A stretch of DNA of 64,000 nt from Anaeromyxobacter oryzae (GTDB taxonomy: Bacteria > Myxococcota > Myxococcia > Myxococcales > Anaeromyxobacteraceae). Position 1 is the first letter of the stretch. Every line of letters begins with the position of its first letter. The notes beneath the pieces are model-generated. The model was not told the origin of the DNA and did no database searches. It was given only the letters and a program-made list of their open reading frames with translations. The position numbers and the translations under genes were made by a program. The stretch spans positions 806,001-870,000 of the forward strand of contig NZ_AP025591.1 in the NCBI RefSeq assembly GCF_023169945.1. The letters run 5' to 3'. Shown piece after piece: positions 34,803 through 43,426 of this stretch.

Positions 34803-36461
34803 TCAGCGGCCGAGGCCGGCGGCCCAGTCGGTGCGGCGGCCGGGGGCGATCTCGACCCAGGCCTCGCGCATCCCGTGGCGCGGATGCGAGGCGCGGACGC
34901 GGTACCGGCCGGGAGGGAGCGGGATCGTCATCGGCGTCTCGCCGACGGGGCGACCGTCGACGGAGACGTACGCCCAGGACGGCGAGGTGACGTGCAGCAG
35001 GCCGGGCGAGGTCGCGTCGGAGGGCGCGGGAGCGGCCTTCACCGGCGCAGGGTGGATGACCGGCGGGGTCGAGACTGGGGTCGGTGCCGGGGTCGCGAGC
35101 GTGGCCGTCGACGTGCCCGTGGCCGTGCCCGTCGACGTGCCCGGCCTCTCCGTGACCGTGACCCGCGTCCCGTCGCCCGTGGCCCCTGCCCCGCTCTCCG
35201 TGCCCGCCCCGGCCGTGGTCGCGGTCGGGCCAGGGTCCACGGGACCTGGGGCGCGGGAGCCGGGCACCGGGGGCGGGTTCGCGTTCGGGTTCGGGTTCGA
35301 CCTGGTGATCGAGAGAAGGCCTCCCACGCCCACGACGACCGACACGGCGAGGGCGGCGATCGCGGCCCACCTCCTCCGCCGCCGCGTCCCCGGCGCTGCC
35401 GTTCGCGTGAGCCCGTCCCCTCCCGTCTCCTCCGCCGGCACCTCGTCCGCGGCGGCGCCCATCGCGCCCCCGGGCGTGCCGGGAGCCGCCCGCGGGCGCA
35501 CCACGGTCCGCTCCACCGCGCGCGCCGGGGCCGGCGTCGCGCCGTCCGGCCAGAGGCGATGCATGAGGCCCCGCAGCTCGAAGTCCTCGGGCGAGCGCAC
35601 GAGGCCGAGCAGGACGCGGCCGAGCGCGTTCGCCAGCTCCTGCGCGGACGCGGTGCGCCGGGCGGGATCCCGCTCGAGCGCGCCCAGGACGACCCCGTCG
35701 AGCTCGGGCGGCACCGCCTCGTTCCAGGCGGACGGCGGCGACGGTGGCGCGCCGTCGACCACCGCCGCGTACGTCGCGGCCTCGGTGTCCCGCGCGAACA
35801 GCCGGCGCCCGGCGCAGAGCTCCCAGAGGACGACGCCGAGCGCGAACACGTCCGCGCGGGAGTCCACCGCACCACCGCCGCGCGCCTGCTCCGGCGGCAT
35901 GTACGCGAGCTTGCCCTTCACGGTGCCGGGCTCCGTGAGGCCGGCGCGGCTCATCGCGCGCGCGATCCCGAAGTCGGCGAGCTTCACCTCGCCCTCGAAG
36001 GACACGAGCACGTTGTGCGGGGAGACGTCCCGGTGGACGATCCCGAGCGGCGCGCCGTCCGGGCCGGGGAGCCGGTGGGCGTAGGCGAGCCCCTTCGCCA
36101 CCTCGGCGCCGACGTGCACCGCGCGCGGAAGCCCGAGCTTCTGCCCCAGCTCCCGCGCCCGCTCCGCGACGGCCGCGAGCGTCCGGCCGCGGACGAGCTC
36201 CATCGCGATGAAGTACCGGCCGTCGACCTGGTCGAAGTCGAACACCTGGACGACGTTCGCGTGGGTGAGCCGGGAGGCGAGCCGCGCCTCCTCGATGAAC
36301 ATCCGGACGAAGTCGCTCCGCGCCTCGTGCTCGCCGCGCACGAGCTTCAGCGCGACCTCCTTCACGACGCCGGCAGCCCCCGTCGTCTCGGCGCGCCACA
36401 CGTCGGCCATCCCGCCGGACGCGAGGAGCTCGAGGAGGCGGTATCGGCCGAACGTACGCAC
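34803..36461 (-). CDS. Membrane-anchored Ser/Thr protein kinase with PEGA tail
   Basis: This 552-residue eukaryote-like kinase is read from GTG 36459-36461. Catalytic residues are intact: glycine loop ELLASGGMADVW, K39 (ALKL), alpha-C Glu 57/58, HRD at 143-145 with N150, DFG at 163-165, and a PPEQARGGG activation-segment end as in PknB-like enzymes. After the kinase domain (about 5-275) comes a linker, a transmembrane helix after an Arg run (about 375-400), a Thr/Pro/Gly-rich periplasmic linker and a PEGA-type domain (about 485-552: YVSVDGRPVGETPM). The cytoplasmic kinase therefore may sense envelope signals. The longer frame to 36848 lacks coding quality. Confidence 0.93.
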   Translation of the reverse strand: MRTFGRYRLLELLASGGMADVWRAETTGAAGVVKEVALKLVRGEHEARSDFVRMFIEEARLASRLTHANVVQVFDFDQVDGRYFIAMELVRGRTLAAVAERARELGQKLGLPRAVHVGAEVAKGLAYAHRLPGPDGAPLGIVHRDVSPHNVLVSFEGEVKLADFGIARAMSRAGLTEPGTVKGKLAYMPPEQARGGGAVDSRADVFALGVVLWELCAGRRLFARDTEAATYAAVVDGAPPSPPSAWNEAVPPELDGVVLGALERDPARRTASAQELANALGRVLLGLVRSPEDFELRGLMHRLWPDGATPAPARAVERTVVRPRAAPGTPGGAMGAAADEVPAEETGGDGLTRTAAPGTRRRRRWAAIAALAVSVVVGVGGLLSITRSNPNPNANPPPVPGSRAPGPVDPGPTATTAGAGTESGAGATGDGTRVTVTERPGTSTGTATGTSTATLATPAPTPVSTPPVIHPAPVKAAPAPSDATSPGLLHVTSPSWAYVSVDGRPVGETPMTIPLPPGRYRVRASHPRHGMREAWVEIAPGRRTDWAAGLGR

Positions 36462-36513
36462 GGTCCGTGATTGTAGCCGAGCGTCGCGCGGCACCAAGAA
36501 CGTGGAAAAGGGA

Positions 36514-36543
36514 GCGGGCGCGGCCGATCCCGGCCGCGCCCGC
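36514..36543 (-). terminator. Terminator-like hairpin after the DUF4091 gene
   Basis: A perfect 13-bp stem (36514-36526 with 36531-36543, 4-base loop) lies 28 bases beyond the DUF4091 stop on the minus strand and is followed on that strand by CTCCCTTTTCC. It separates this gene from the kinase gene on the same strand. Confidence 0.75.
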
Positions 36544-36571
36544 GAGCGCTGCGATCTGCGTCCGGCGCGGA

Positions 36572-38422
36572 CTACCGACGCCGCGCCACGACCGCGGCGA
36601 GGGCCCGGCGGAGCGTCCCGCCGCGCGCCGCGAGGAGGAGCAGCGGGAGCGCGAGGAGCGTCGCGCCGCCGGTGCCGCCCGTCGAGCCGCACCCGCCCTT
36701 GCTGGCGGTGGCGGTGGCGGCGGCGGCGGGACCGCCGACGGTCGCGCCCTCGGTGCCGGTGAAGCCCTTCCCCTTCGCCGCGAGGATGCGCTTCGCGATC
36801 TCCTCGCGCGCCGCCGCGAGCTTGTCGGGAGCGACGTCGGTCGTCCACGCGTTCGGGAACAGGTCGCGCGCGACCTGCCGGGCGCCGTCGCGGTCACCGG
36901 CGTCCGCGAGCAGCTTCAGGTACTCGTAGTCCTCCATGCCCTCGCGGATCATCTTGAGCCGGATGGACGCGACCGGGATGTCGGTCTTGCCGCCGATGCG
37001 GGACGGGGTGCCCGGGTAGAAGAGCGTGCCGTCGCCGTTGCCCGTGAAGTCCCACTGGTTCGACCAGGCGTCGTGCGTGAACGCGTTCGCGGTCTCCCAG
37101 TACAGCTCGCCGCTCGCGTCCTCGAGGAAGGAGAACCACTCCATCGCGCGGTTCCGGGTCGCGGACGCGTCGATCATGTAGCTCGGCCAGCCCGTGTAGT
37201 ACTTGTCCGAGTCCGACGGCGAGCCGATGTTCACCGTGCCGCCGCAGCCGTGGCTCATGCAGCTCTGGTAGAGCCACAGCTCCTTCGTCTTCCCCGACTG
37301 GAGCCAGCCGTCGTAGCGCGAGCGCTGATCGCCGGCGACGGCGCTGCCCGGCTTGTCGTCCGTCCAGTTGATGACCGGCACCATGATGTCGATCGACTTG
37401 TCGACGCCGTGGTCCTGCGCGTCCCAGATCTGCGTCGTCACGAGCGTGCGGAAGTCCGGGTCGGCGTCGTGCGCGACCTGGGCGCGGGGACCGATGTCGC
37501 CCCAGGCGCAGGTGAGGGGCGGCTCGTCGCAGGTGTAGTCGAAGAGGCGATCGAACCAGCCGCGGGACTTCGCGAGGCCGGCCCACTGCCGGTGCTCGTC
37601 CACGCTCTGGCGGCTGCCCATGTACTTCACTGCCGTGAGCTTCGCGCCCTGGAGCTGCGTCGGCGCCTTGCCGTCGATGAGCGGCCCGTAGAAGCGGTCG
37701 ATGTGAGCGGGGTCGAAGCTCGCGCCGTCGTCGGTGATGCCGGTGAGCGTGATGTGGTGGTCGAGGGCGAGCTGGCCGTAGCGCGCGCGGAGGGCCGCGT
37801 GGTCGTCACCGGACACCTTGTGCACCGCCATGAGCAGCCCGTACGACAGGTTGAACGCGGTGCGGAGCGAGGACGTGGAGGGGAGCACGAAGTCCCACAC
37901 CACGAGCGAGAACGGGATCTTCGCCTCGCCGTCGCTCGAGCTGACGGTCACCTCGCCCTGGTAGGTCCCGGGCGCCGCGTCGGCGGGCACGTGGACCTCC
38001 ACCCAGATCGCGCGGCTCTCGCCGCTGCTCACGTCGAACGGGAACGCGTTGCGCTGCTCGCCGACGACGTCGTCGACGTCCGGGACGAGCGCGTCCGGCC
38101 ACTTGCCGGTGGCGCCGTCGAGCGCCGAGGGGTGCGCGAGGTCGATGAGGTCCTCGCGGAAGAGGCGCGGCGCGTCCAGCTTCGACGGGCCGGAGATCGT
38201 CGCCTTCGCGCTCACCTTCGACGCGGGGCCCGTCACCACCACCTGGAAGGCCTCGAACTCGTTGCGGGCGGCCGCGATGCGCGCGTCGGTCGTCGCGCGC
38301 GGCTTCGCGTCGGGCCGGATCTTCTCGCTCGCGGAGGCGGTCCACACCTCGCCCGCGCGGGAGGCAAGCGGGGCAAGGGTGAGCGCCATGGCAGCGGCGA
38401 GGACGGCTCGGCGGGTCTTCAT
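36572..38422 (-). CDS. Secreted DUF4091-family protein with MYXO-CTERM-like anchor
   Basis: This is a 616-residue protein. A signal peptide (about 1-22, ending SRAGE) is preceded by the ribosome site AAAGGAG. The body contains a beta-sandwich region (about 25-180, EAFQVVVTGP, IWVEVHVPADAAPGTYQGEV) and then a TIM-barrel-like region with FDYTCDEPP, QIWDAQDHG and RLKMIREGMEDYEYLKLLADAG, the last being the hallmark of the DUF4091 family, thought to be glycoside-hydrolase related. The end, GGCGSTGGTGG then a Leu-rich helix and VVARRR, matches the MYXO-CTERM pattern (Cys motif, helix, Arg cluster), predicted to hold the protein at the cell surface for sorting. Substrate unknown. Confidence 0.85.
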   Translation of the reverse strand: MKTRRAVLAAAMALTLAPLASRAGEVWTASASEKIRPDAKPRATTDARIAAARNEFEAFQVVVTGPASKVSAKATISGPSKLDAPRLFREDLIDLAHPSALDGATGKWPDALVPDVDDVVGEQRNAFPFDVSSGESRAIWVEVHVPADAAPGTYQGEVTVSSSDGEAKIPFSLVVWDFVLPSTSSLRTAFNLSYGLLMAVHKVSGDDHAALRARYGQLALDHHITLTGITDDGASFDPAHIDRFYGPLIDGKAPTQLQGAKLTAVKYMGSRQSVDEHRQWAGLAKSRGWFDRLFDYTCDEPPLTCAWGDIGPRAQVAHDADPDFRTLVTTQIWDAQDHGVDKSIDIMVPVINWTDDKPGSAVAGDQRSRYDGWLQSGKTKELWLYQSCMSHGCGGTVNIGSPSDSDKYYTGWPSYMIDASATRNRAMEWFSFLEDASGELYWETANAFTHDAWSNQWDFTGNGDGTLFYPGTPSRIGGKTDIPVASIRLKMIREGMEDYEYLKLLADAGDRDGARQVARDLFPNAWTTDVAPDKLAAAREEIAKRILAAKGKGFTGTEGATVGGPAAAATATASKGGCGSTGGTGGATLLALPLLLLAARGGTLRRALAAVVARRR

Positions 38423-38906
38423 CGGGTCGGCTCCTTTCCGGGTTCGTTGCAGCGCTCCCGAAACGGAGGGCCTACCGACCGAATTTCTCGTCCCCTGGTG
38501 AGCAAACGTGCGTGGAGGAGGGTGTGGCTCGGCCGCTGGCGCAGGCCATCCGACGTTCGGCGCCAGGGAGGACGCACGGCCCCACCCGGCCGCACACGCG
38601 GCTCGCTCGCTCGTTTTCTGGCGGCAGCTCTAGGACGAGCCGTGCTGGCCCGGTCCCCCAACGCGCGCACGGGCGGGCGCCCGGCGCTGCGGCTTCACTC
38701 CGGGCGCAGCTTCGCCCGTGGAGAATATGGGGGGCGATCGCTCCGGGGAGGTGCGATCCGGGGAAGGGAGGACGTCAGGCCGGGCGCGCTACCCGCTCGC
38801 CCCGACCGTTCGAGAGGCTCGGGGGAAGCGCTTCCGGCGCATCCGCTCGTGGCTCGACAGGCTCACCACGAGCGGTCCCGGCCTCCTCCACCGAACGGTG
38901 CCTGCC
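38423..38906. other. Intergenic stretch with a REP-like palindrome
   Basis: This stretch of 484 bases holds the leader of the DUF4091 gene (AAAGGAG near 38430-38436) and the palindrome at 38843-38875. No open frame here looks coding. Confidence 0.5.
38843..38875. repeat. REP-like palindrome
   Basis: CCGCTCGTGG (38843-38852) and CCACGAGCGG (38866-38875) form a perfect 10-bp stem around CTCGACAGGCTCA. The CTCGACAGGCTCA core is known from intergenic repeats in many proteobacteria. It lies 31 bases beyond the stop of the RsbRD-like gene and may act as its terminator. Confidence 0.6.
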
Positions 38907-39482
38907 TCACTCCCCGACGTGACCGAGCCACGCCGGGAGCGGCGGCGGCCGGGCCGCGGCGGGGCGGGCCTGCGGCAGGGGCGGCGGGCGGACCGTGCCG
39001 ATCCGCGCCGGCGGCGTCGCGACCGGGCGCGCGCCCTCGCGGCTCGCCGGCACCACCGCGGGCCCGCGCTCCAGCAGATCGATCCGCATCCGGACCCGCT
39101 CGAGGCGGTCGAGCGACGCGGCGAGCGCCTCGTCGAGCCACTCGTCCGCGGCACGCCGCTCGTCGGCGGCGATGATGCGCCCGGCGCGCCGGAGCGCGCT
39201 CCAGATCGCCCGGTGCAGCAGCTTGAACTCCCGGGCGACCCGCGCCGGCTGGGCGCCCGAGCGGACGAGCACCGTGCACCGTTGCAGGCCGTCCGCGCCG
39301 CGCGGCCGTGACGGCGGCACGTCCCCTCGGAGCGCGAGCGACAGCTCCCGGAGGAACGGTCCGACGGCGAACCCGATCGCGGGCTCGCCGCCCAGCTCGT
39401 CCTCCACGGCGCGCCTCCACGTCTCCGTGATCTCGCCCCGCTGCTCCTCGATCAGGAGCCCCACCGCAACCGCGCCGCCCAC
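38907..39482 (-). CDS. RsbRD-N-like protein
   Basis: This is a 191-residue protein from GTG 39480-39482, with GAGGAGG five bases upstream fixing the start. Residues about 6-140 (LLIEEQRGEITETWRRAVEDEL, in part) match the helical N-terminal domain of RsbR/RsbT co-antagonist RsbRD proteins, normally joined to a STAS domain or sensor module. Here the STAS domain is absent: after the helical bundle comes only a Pro/Arg-rich tail (PPPLPQARPAAARPPPLP). It might be a stand-alone sensor or partner in a stress-signalling (stressosome-like) system. The gene is embedded in a long antisense frame of the heparinase gene and its start lies divergent to it. Confidence 0.72.
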   Translation of the reverse strand: MGGAVAVGLLIEEQRGEITETWRRAVEDELGGEPAIGFAVGPFLRELSLALRGDVPPSRPRGADGLQRCTVLVRSGAQPARVAREFKLLHRAIWSALRRAGRIIAADERRAADEWLDEALAASLDRLERVRMRIDLLERGPAVVPASREGARPVATPPARIGTVRPPPLPQARPAAARPPPLPAWLGHVGE

Positions 39483-39869
39483 GCTGCCTCCTCGGACCGA
39501 GCCGGACCGTGCGGCATCGCGCCGGCCCCGCCGCGAGTGAAGCAAGGCGCCTGCCAGTGCCCGGAACACGCCGCCGGCGGATCCGGACCCGCGGCGGCGC
39601 CGTCGAATGGGAAAGCTCGTTCCCATCCGGTGAAGAGCCGCGCCGCCGGAGCGCCCCGCGGGCGCCCCGTGCCGCGCGCTCCGTGCGCTCCCCTCGCGGC
39701 CCACCGCGCTGGCCGGGCCTTTGCTTCGTGGTGCTGCCCGAGAGGCTGGCGCCCGTCCAGGGCGCGACCGGGAGGCGGGAGGAGGGGCGCGCGGACCGTG
39801 GCGGCCTCGGGCCGTGGCGGCGCGGGCGCGCGCGGCTCCGAGCGGGCGGACGTCCCCCCGGACGAGACG
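39483..39869. other. Divergent intergenic region with a small inverted repeat
   Basis: This region of 387 bases lies between divergent genes starting at 39482 (minus) and 39870 (plus) and must hold both promoters. The ATGGGAA (39607-39613) / TTCCCAT (39620-39626) repeat with a 6-base spacer is the only operator-like site I see; it is in the middle of the region. Confidence 0.4.
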
Positions 39870-41978
39870 ATGGCGATCGGCTACTACGGATTCCTCGCGA
39901 CGCGGGTGGCCCCGCAGCGCCTCCTCGCGACGGCGGCGCGGCGCGCCGTGCGCGGCGCCTGGAACAGGCTCGCCCCGCCGCTCGCGCCACCGCCGGAGCG
40001 GCTCCTCGCCGTCCTCGGCTGCGACGCGCCCCCCGCGCTCGCGACGCTGCTCGCACGGCCCCGACCGGCGCGCCCCGCGTGGACGGCCGGCGCGCTCCGC
40101 CGGGCCCTCGAGCGGCACGCGCCGGGCGAGGTCGCGCGCACCGTCGCCCGCGCCGACGCGGCCGCGGAGGGTCGCCTCACGGTGTACGGGCGGGTCGTCG
40201 ACGCGCGGCGCGCCGACGGCGGCCTCGACTGGCAGCGCGACTTCGTGCACGGCGGCTGGTTCGTGGGCTGGGCCCCGTCCGGCGCGCTCCCGCCCGCGCC
40301 GGAGCTGGACGTGAAGATGGCCTGGGCCCTCGCGCGTGGCGAGCAGTGGGTGGCGCTCGCGCAGGGCGCGGTGCTCGACCCGCGCCACGGGGACGACCTC
40401 GCCGCGGCGCTCGCCACCTCCGTCCAGGACTTCGTCCGCGCGAACCCGGTCGGCCACGGCGTCCACTGGACGAGCGCGATGGAGGCCGCGATCCGGGCGT
40501 GGAACCTCACCGTCGCCCTCTGGATCCTGTCGTTCCGCCGGCGTGAGCCGGACCCGGCCCTCGCCGTCGACGCCGTCCGGCTCCTCGTCGCGACGGGGCG
40601 CTTCGTGCTCGCCCACCTCGAGGACGACACGGCCGTCCCGAACAACCACCTCGTCACGGACTGGGTGGGGCTCCTCGCGTGCGCGGGCGCGCTGCCGGAG
40701 TGGCCGGAGGCGCCGCGCTGGCGCGCCCTGGCCGTCGACGGGCTCCGCCGCGCCATCGCCGAGCAGGTGAACGAGGACGGCACGAGCTTCGAGGGGTCCG
40801 TCGCCTACCAGCGCTTCTCCCTCGAGCTGTACGTGGCGGGGCTGCTGCTCGCGCACGCCGCCCGGACGGGCCTGGGCCGCGGCTACGCGCGGCGCCTCGC
40901 GGGGCTCTTCGGCGCGACGCGGGCGCTGCTCTCGTCCTCCGGCGAGCTGCCGCAGCTCGGGGACAACGACTCGGGGCACGTCCTCGCGGTCGCCGCGCGC
41001 GGGGCGACCGAGGGCGGGTACCTGCTGCCGCTCGGCGCTGCGCTGCTCCGCGATCCCTCGCTCCTCGTCCGGCCCGGCGCGGGCGACGCCGTCGAGGTCG
41101 CCTGGCTGCTCGGGCCCGCGGCGCTCGAGTGGGTGGCGGGGGCCCGGCCCGGCCCGGCGCCGCGCAGCGCGGTGTTCCGCGACGGCGGCTTCCACGCGCT
41201 CCGGCGCGGGCCGGTCGAGGCGTTCGTCTCGTGCGGCCCGAACGGCCAGCGCGGCATCGGCGGCCACAACCACAACGACAAGCTCGCGCTCGAGCTCTTC
41301 GTCGCAGGCGTTCGCGCGGTGTGCGATCCGGGGATGCCGGTGTACGGGCGCGACCCCGCGCTCCGCGACGCCTTCCGCTCCACCCGCGCGCACGCGACCG
41401 CGGTCGTGGACGGGCTCGAGCAGGCGCCGCTCGTCCCCGGCCGGATCTTCGCGCTGCCCGAGGCGGCGGGCGCCCGGGTCGTGGCGTTCTCGTCCGGCGA
41501 GGAGGCCGACCATCTCGCGGGCGAGCACCGCGGCTTCGTCCCGCGCGCCGGCGTGGTCCACCGCCGCGAGCTGTGGGCGGCCGAGGCGGGGCTCGTCGCC
41601 GTCGACCGGATCCTCGGCCGCGGCACGCACGCCATCGAGCTGCGCTGGCCGCTCGCGTCGACGCGCGCGCGCCTCCGCCGGGTCACGGGCGCGGAGGCCG
41701 CCGCCCTCGCGCGGCTCGCGCTCCTGGCGCGGCTCCGCCGTCCCGTCGATCCCGAGCACGCCGTCGAGGTCCCGCTCGGCGGCGCGGGCCGGCTGCTCGT
41801 CGCCTTCGCGTGCCCCGCGGGGCTCGTGCCCGAGCTCGGACCCGCGCTGCGCGCGCGGGGCTACGGCGAGCTCGAGGACGCCTCCGCGATCCTCCTCGCC
41901 GGCCCGGTCGCGTGCCCCGCCGCGCTCGCCACCCTGTTCCTCCACCTCCCCGCAGAAGAACGGAGCCCGACGTCATGA
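39870..41978 (+). CDS. Heparinase II/III-like polysaccharide lyase-family protein
   Basis: This is a 702-residue protein. The N-terminal part (about 1-350) is an alpha/alpha-toroid type region (VHWTSAMEAAIRAWNLTVAL, DDTAVPNNHLVTDWVGL, NEDGTSFEGSVAYQRFSLEL). The C-terminal beta-rich domain has GQRGIGGHNHNDKLALELF and RSTRAHATAVVDG, the heparinase II/III signature with paired His residues and an adjacent Asp. No clear signal peptide is seen, although the N-terminus is Ala/Arg-rich. The stop overlaps the next start (ATGA), so it is coupled to a nucleotide-sugar dehydrogenase that makes uronic-acid donors, consistent with a role on an acidic polysaccharide. ATG 39870 has only a weak ribosome site; another start is possible. 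Confidence 0.85.
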   Translation: MAIGYYGFLATRVAPQRLLATAARRAVRGAWNRLAPPLAPPPERLLAVLGCDAPPALATLLARPRPARPAWTAGALRRALERHAPGEVARTVARADAAAEGRLTVYGRVVDARRADGGLDWQRDFVHGGWFVGWAPSGALPPAPELDVKMAWALARGEQWVALAQGAVLDPRHGDDLAAALATSVQDFVRANPVGHGVHWTSAMEAAIRAWNLTVALWILSFRRREPDPALAVDAVRLLVATGRFVLAHLEDDTAVPNNHLVTDWVGLLACAGALPEWPEAPRWRALAVDGLRRAIAEQVNEDGTSFEGSVAYQRFSLELYVAGLLLAHAARTGLGRGYARRLAGLFGATRALLSSSGELPQLGDNDSGHVLAVAARGATEGGYLLPLGAALLRDPSLLVRPGAGDAVEVAWLLGPAALEWVAGARPGPAPRSAVFRDGGFHALRRGPVEAFVSCGPNGQRGIGGHNHNDKLALELFVAGVRAVCDPGMPVYGRDPALRDAFRSTRAHATAVVDGLEQAPLVPGRIFALPEAAGARVVAFSSGEEADHLAGEHRGFVPRAGVVHRRELWAAEAGLVAVDRILGRGTHAIELRWPLASTRARLRRVTGAEAAALARLALLARLRRPVDPEHAVEVPLGGAGRLLVAFACPAGLVPELGPALRARGYGELEDASAILLAGPVACPAALATLFLHLPAEERSPTS

Positions 41979-43318
41979 TCGAGCCGCAGCCCATCCTCCA
42001 GGCCAGCCACCTGCTCTCCCGCCTCGCCGACCGCACCGCGCGCATCGCCGTGGTCGGGCTCGGCTACGTGGGCCTGCCCCTCGCGCTGACCTTCTCGCGC
42101 CGCGGCGGCCTCCGCGCCGTCGGCATCGACGTGGATCCGGAGAAGCCGCGCCTCCTCGACGCCGGGAAGAGCTACCTCAGGACGGTCGACGCGGCGGACG
42201 TTGCGGAGGCCGTGGACGGCGGGAAGCTCCAGGCGACCACCGACTTCGCCCGGGCCGCGGCGTGCGACGCGGTCGTCATCTGCGTGCCGACCCCCCTCAC
42301 CCGCGAGCGCGAGCCGGACCTCACCTACATCGAGCGGACCGGCGAGGCGCTCGCGCCGCACGTCCGGCCGGGACAGGCGGTCGTCCTCGAGTCGACCTCC
42401 TACCCCGGCACGACGGAGGAGGTGCTCCTGCCCATCCTCGAGCGCGGGAGCGGCCTCCGCGCCGGGCGCGACTTCTTCCTCGCGTTCTCGCCCGAGCGGG
42501 AGAACCCGGGGTCCGGGGTCGCGACGCACACCATCCCGAAGATCGTCGGCGGCTACACGCCCGCCTGCCTCGAGGCGGCGCTCGCGCTCTACGGCTCGTC
42601 GTTCGATCGCGTGGTGCCGGTCTCGTCCACCCGCGTCGCCGAGATGACGAAGCTCCTCGAGAACGTGTTCCGCAGCGTGAACATCGCGCTCGTGAACGAG
42701 CTCAAGATGCTCTGCCACCGCATGGGCATGGACGTGAACGAGGTGATCGACGCCGCGTCCACGAAGCCGTTCGGGTTCATGCCGTTCCAGCCCGGCCCAG
42801 GGCTCGGCGGGCACTGCATCCCCATCGACCCCTTCTACCTGACCTGGAAGGCCCGCCAGTACGAGTTCCAGACCCGGTTCATCGAGCTCGCCGGCGAGGT
42901 GAACACGGACATGCCGCGGTACGTGATCCACCGGACGATGGAGGCGCTGAACGAGCGCGGGCGGACGCTCAAGGACGCCCGCATCCTGGTGCTCGGGATC
43001 GCCTACAAGAAGGACGTGGACGACATGCGCGAGAGCCCGGCGGTGCGGCTCATCGAGCTCCTGCAGGAGCGCGGCGCCCAGGTCGTCTACCACGATCCGT
43101 ACGTGCCGCGGGTGCCGCGCATGCGCCAGCACCGCCTCGACATGGTGAGCGTCCCGCTCACCGACGACGCGCTCGCGACCGCGGACGCGGTGCTCATCGC
43201 GACCGACCACTCAACCATCGACTACGCGCGGGTCGTCGACCGGTCCCGCCTCGTCATCGACACCCGGAACGCCTGCAGGGCGGTCCGGGTGGGGCGCGAG
43301 AAGATCGTGAAGGCGTGA
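41975..43318 (+). CDS. Nucleotide-sugar 6-dehydrogenase (UDP-GlcNAc/UDP-Glc dehydrogenase family)
   Basis: This is a 447-residue NAD-dependent enzyme that oxidises the C6 of an NDP-sugar to a uronic acid. It has a Rossmann motif VVGLGYVGLPLA (about 26-37), the substrate-loop Lys/Asn region TKLLENVFRSVNIALVNE, and GPGLGGHCIPIDPFYLTWK with the catalytic Cys281. The C-terminal domain contains ILVLGIAYKKDVDDMRESP. Sequence style (GGHCIPIDPFYL) is closer to WbpA/WecC-like UDP-HexNAc dehydrogenases than to UDP-glucose enzymes, but the exact sugar is not certain. Translation is coupled to the preceding gene through ATGA. Confidence 0.93.
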   Translation: MIEPQPILQASHLLSRLADRTARIAVVGLGYVGLPLALTFSRRGGLRAVGIDVDPEKPRLLDAGKSYLRTVDAADVAEAVDGGKLQATTDFARAAACDAVVICVPTPLTREREPDLTYIERTGEALAPHVRPGQAVVLESTSYPGTTEEVLLPILERGSGLRAGRDFFLAFSPERENPGSGVATHTIPKIVGGYTPACLEAALALYGSSFDRVVPVSSTRVAEMTKLLENVFRSVNIALVNELKMLCHRMGMDVNEVIDAASTKPFGFMPFQPGPGLGGHCIPIDPFYLTWKARQYEFQTRFIELAGEVNTDMPRYVIHRTMEALNERGRTLKDARILVLGIAYKKDVDDMRESPAVRLIELLQERGAQVVYHDPYVPRVPRMRQHRLDMVSVPLTDDALATADAVLIATDHSTIDYARVVDRSRLVIDTRNACRAVRVGREKIVKA

Positions 43319-43426
43319 GGGTCGGGAGGGGCCGCTGCGGCATCCGGCCCCGGGCCGGGGCCCCGGCGAGCCGGCGCGCGGCGTCAGGGCGTGCTAGAGA
43401 CGATCGGGAATCCCGAGACCGCACCC

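Noticed and set aside
39483..39869. Riboswitch upstream of the heparinase-like gene
   Set aside because: No core of a known riboswitch class (such as c-di-GMP, TPP, cobalamin) could be recognised; only a short inverted repeat is present.
39483..41945. Upstream part of the minus-strand open frame beginning at 41945
   Set aside because: Only its last 192 codons (38907-39482) have a ribosome site and a family match; the rest is antisense to the heparinase-like gene.
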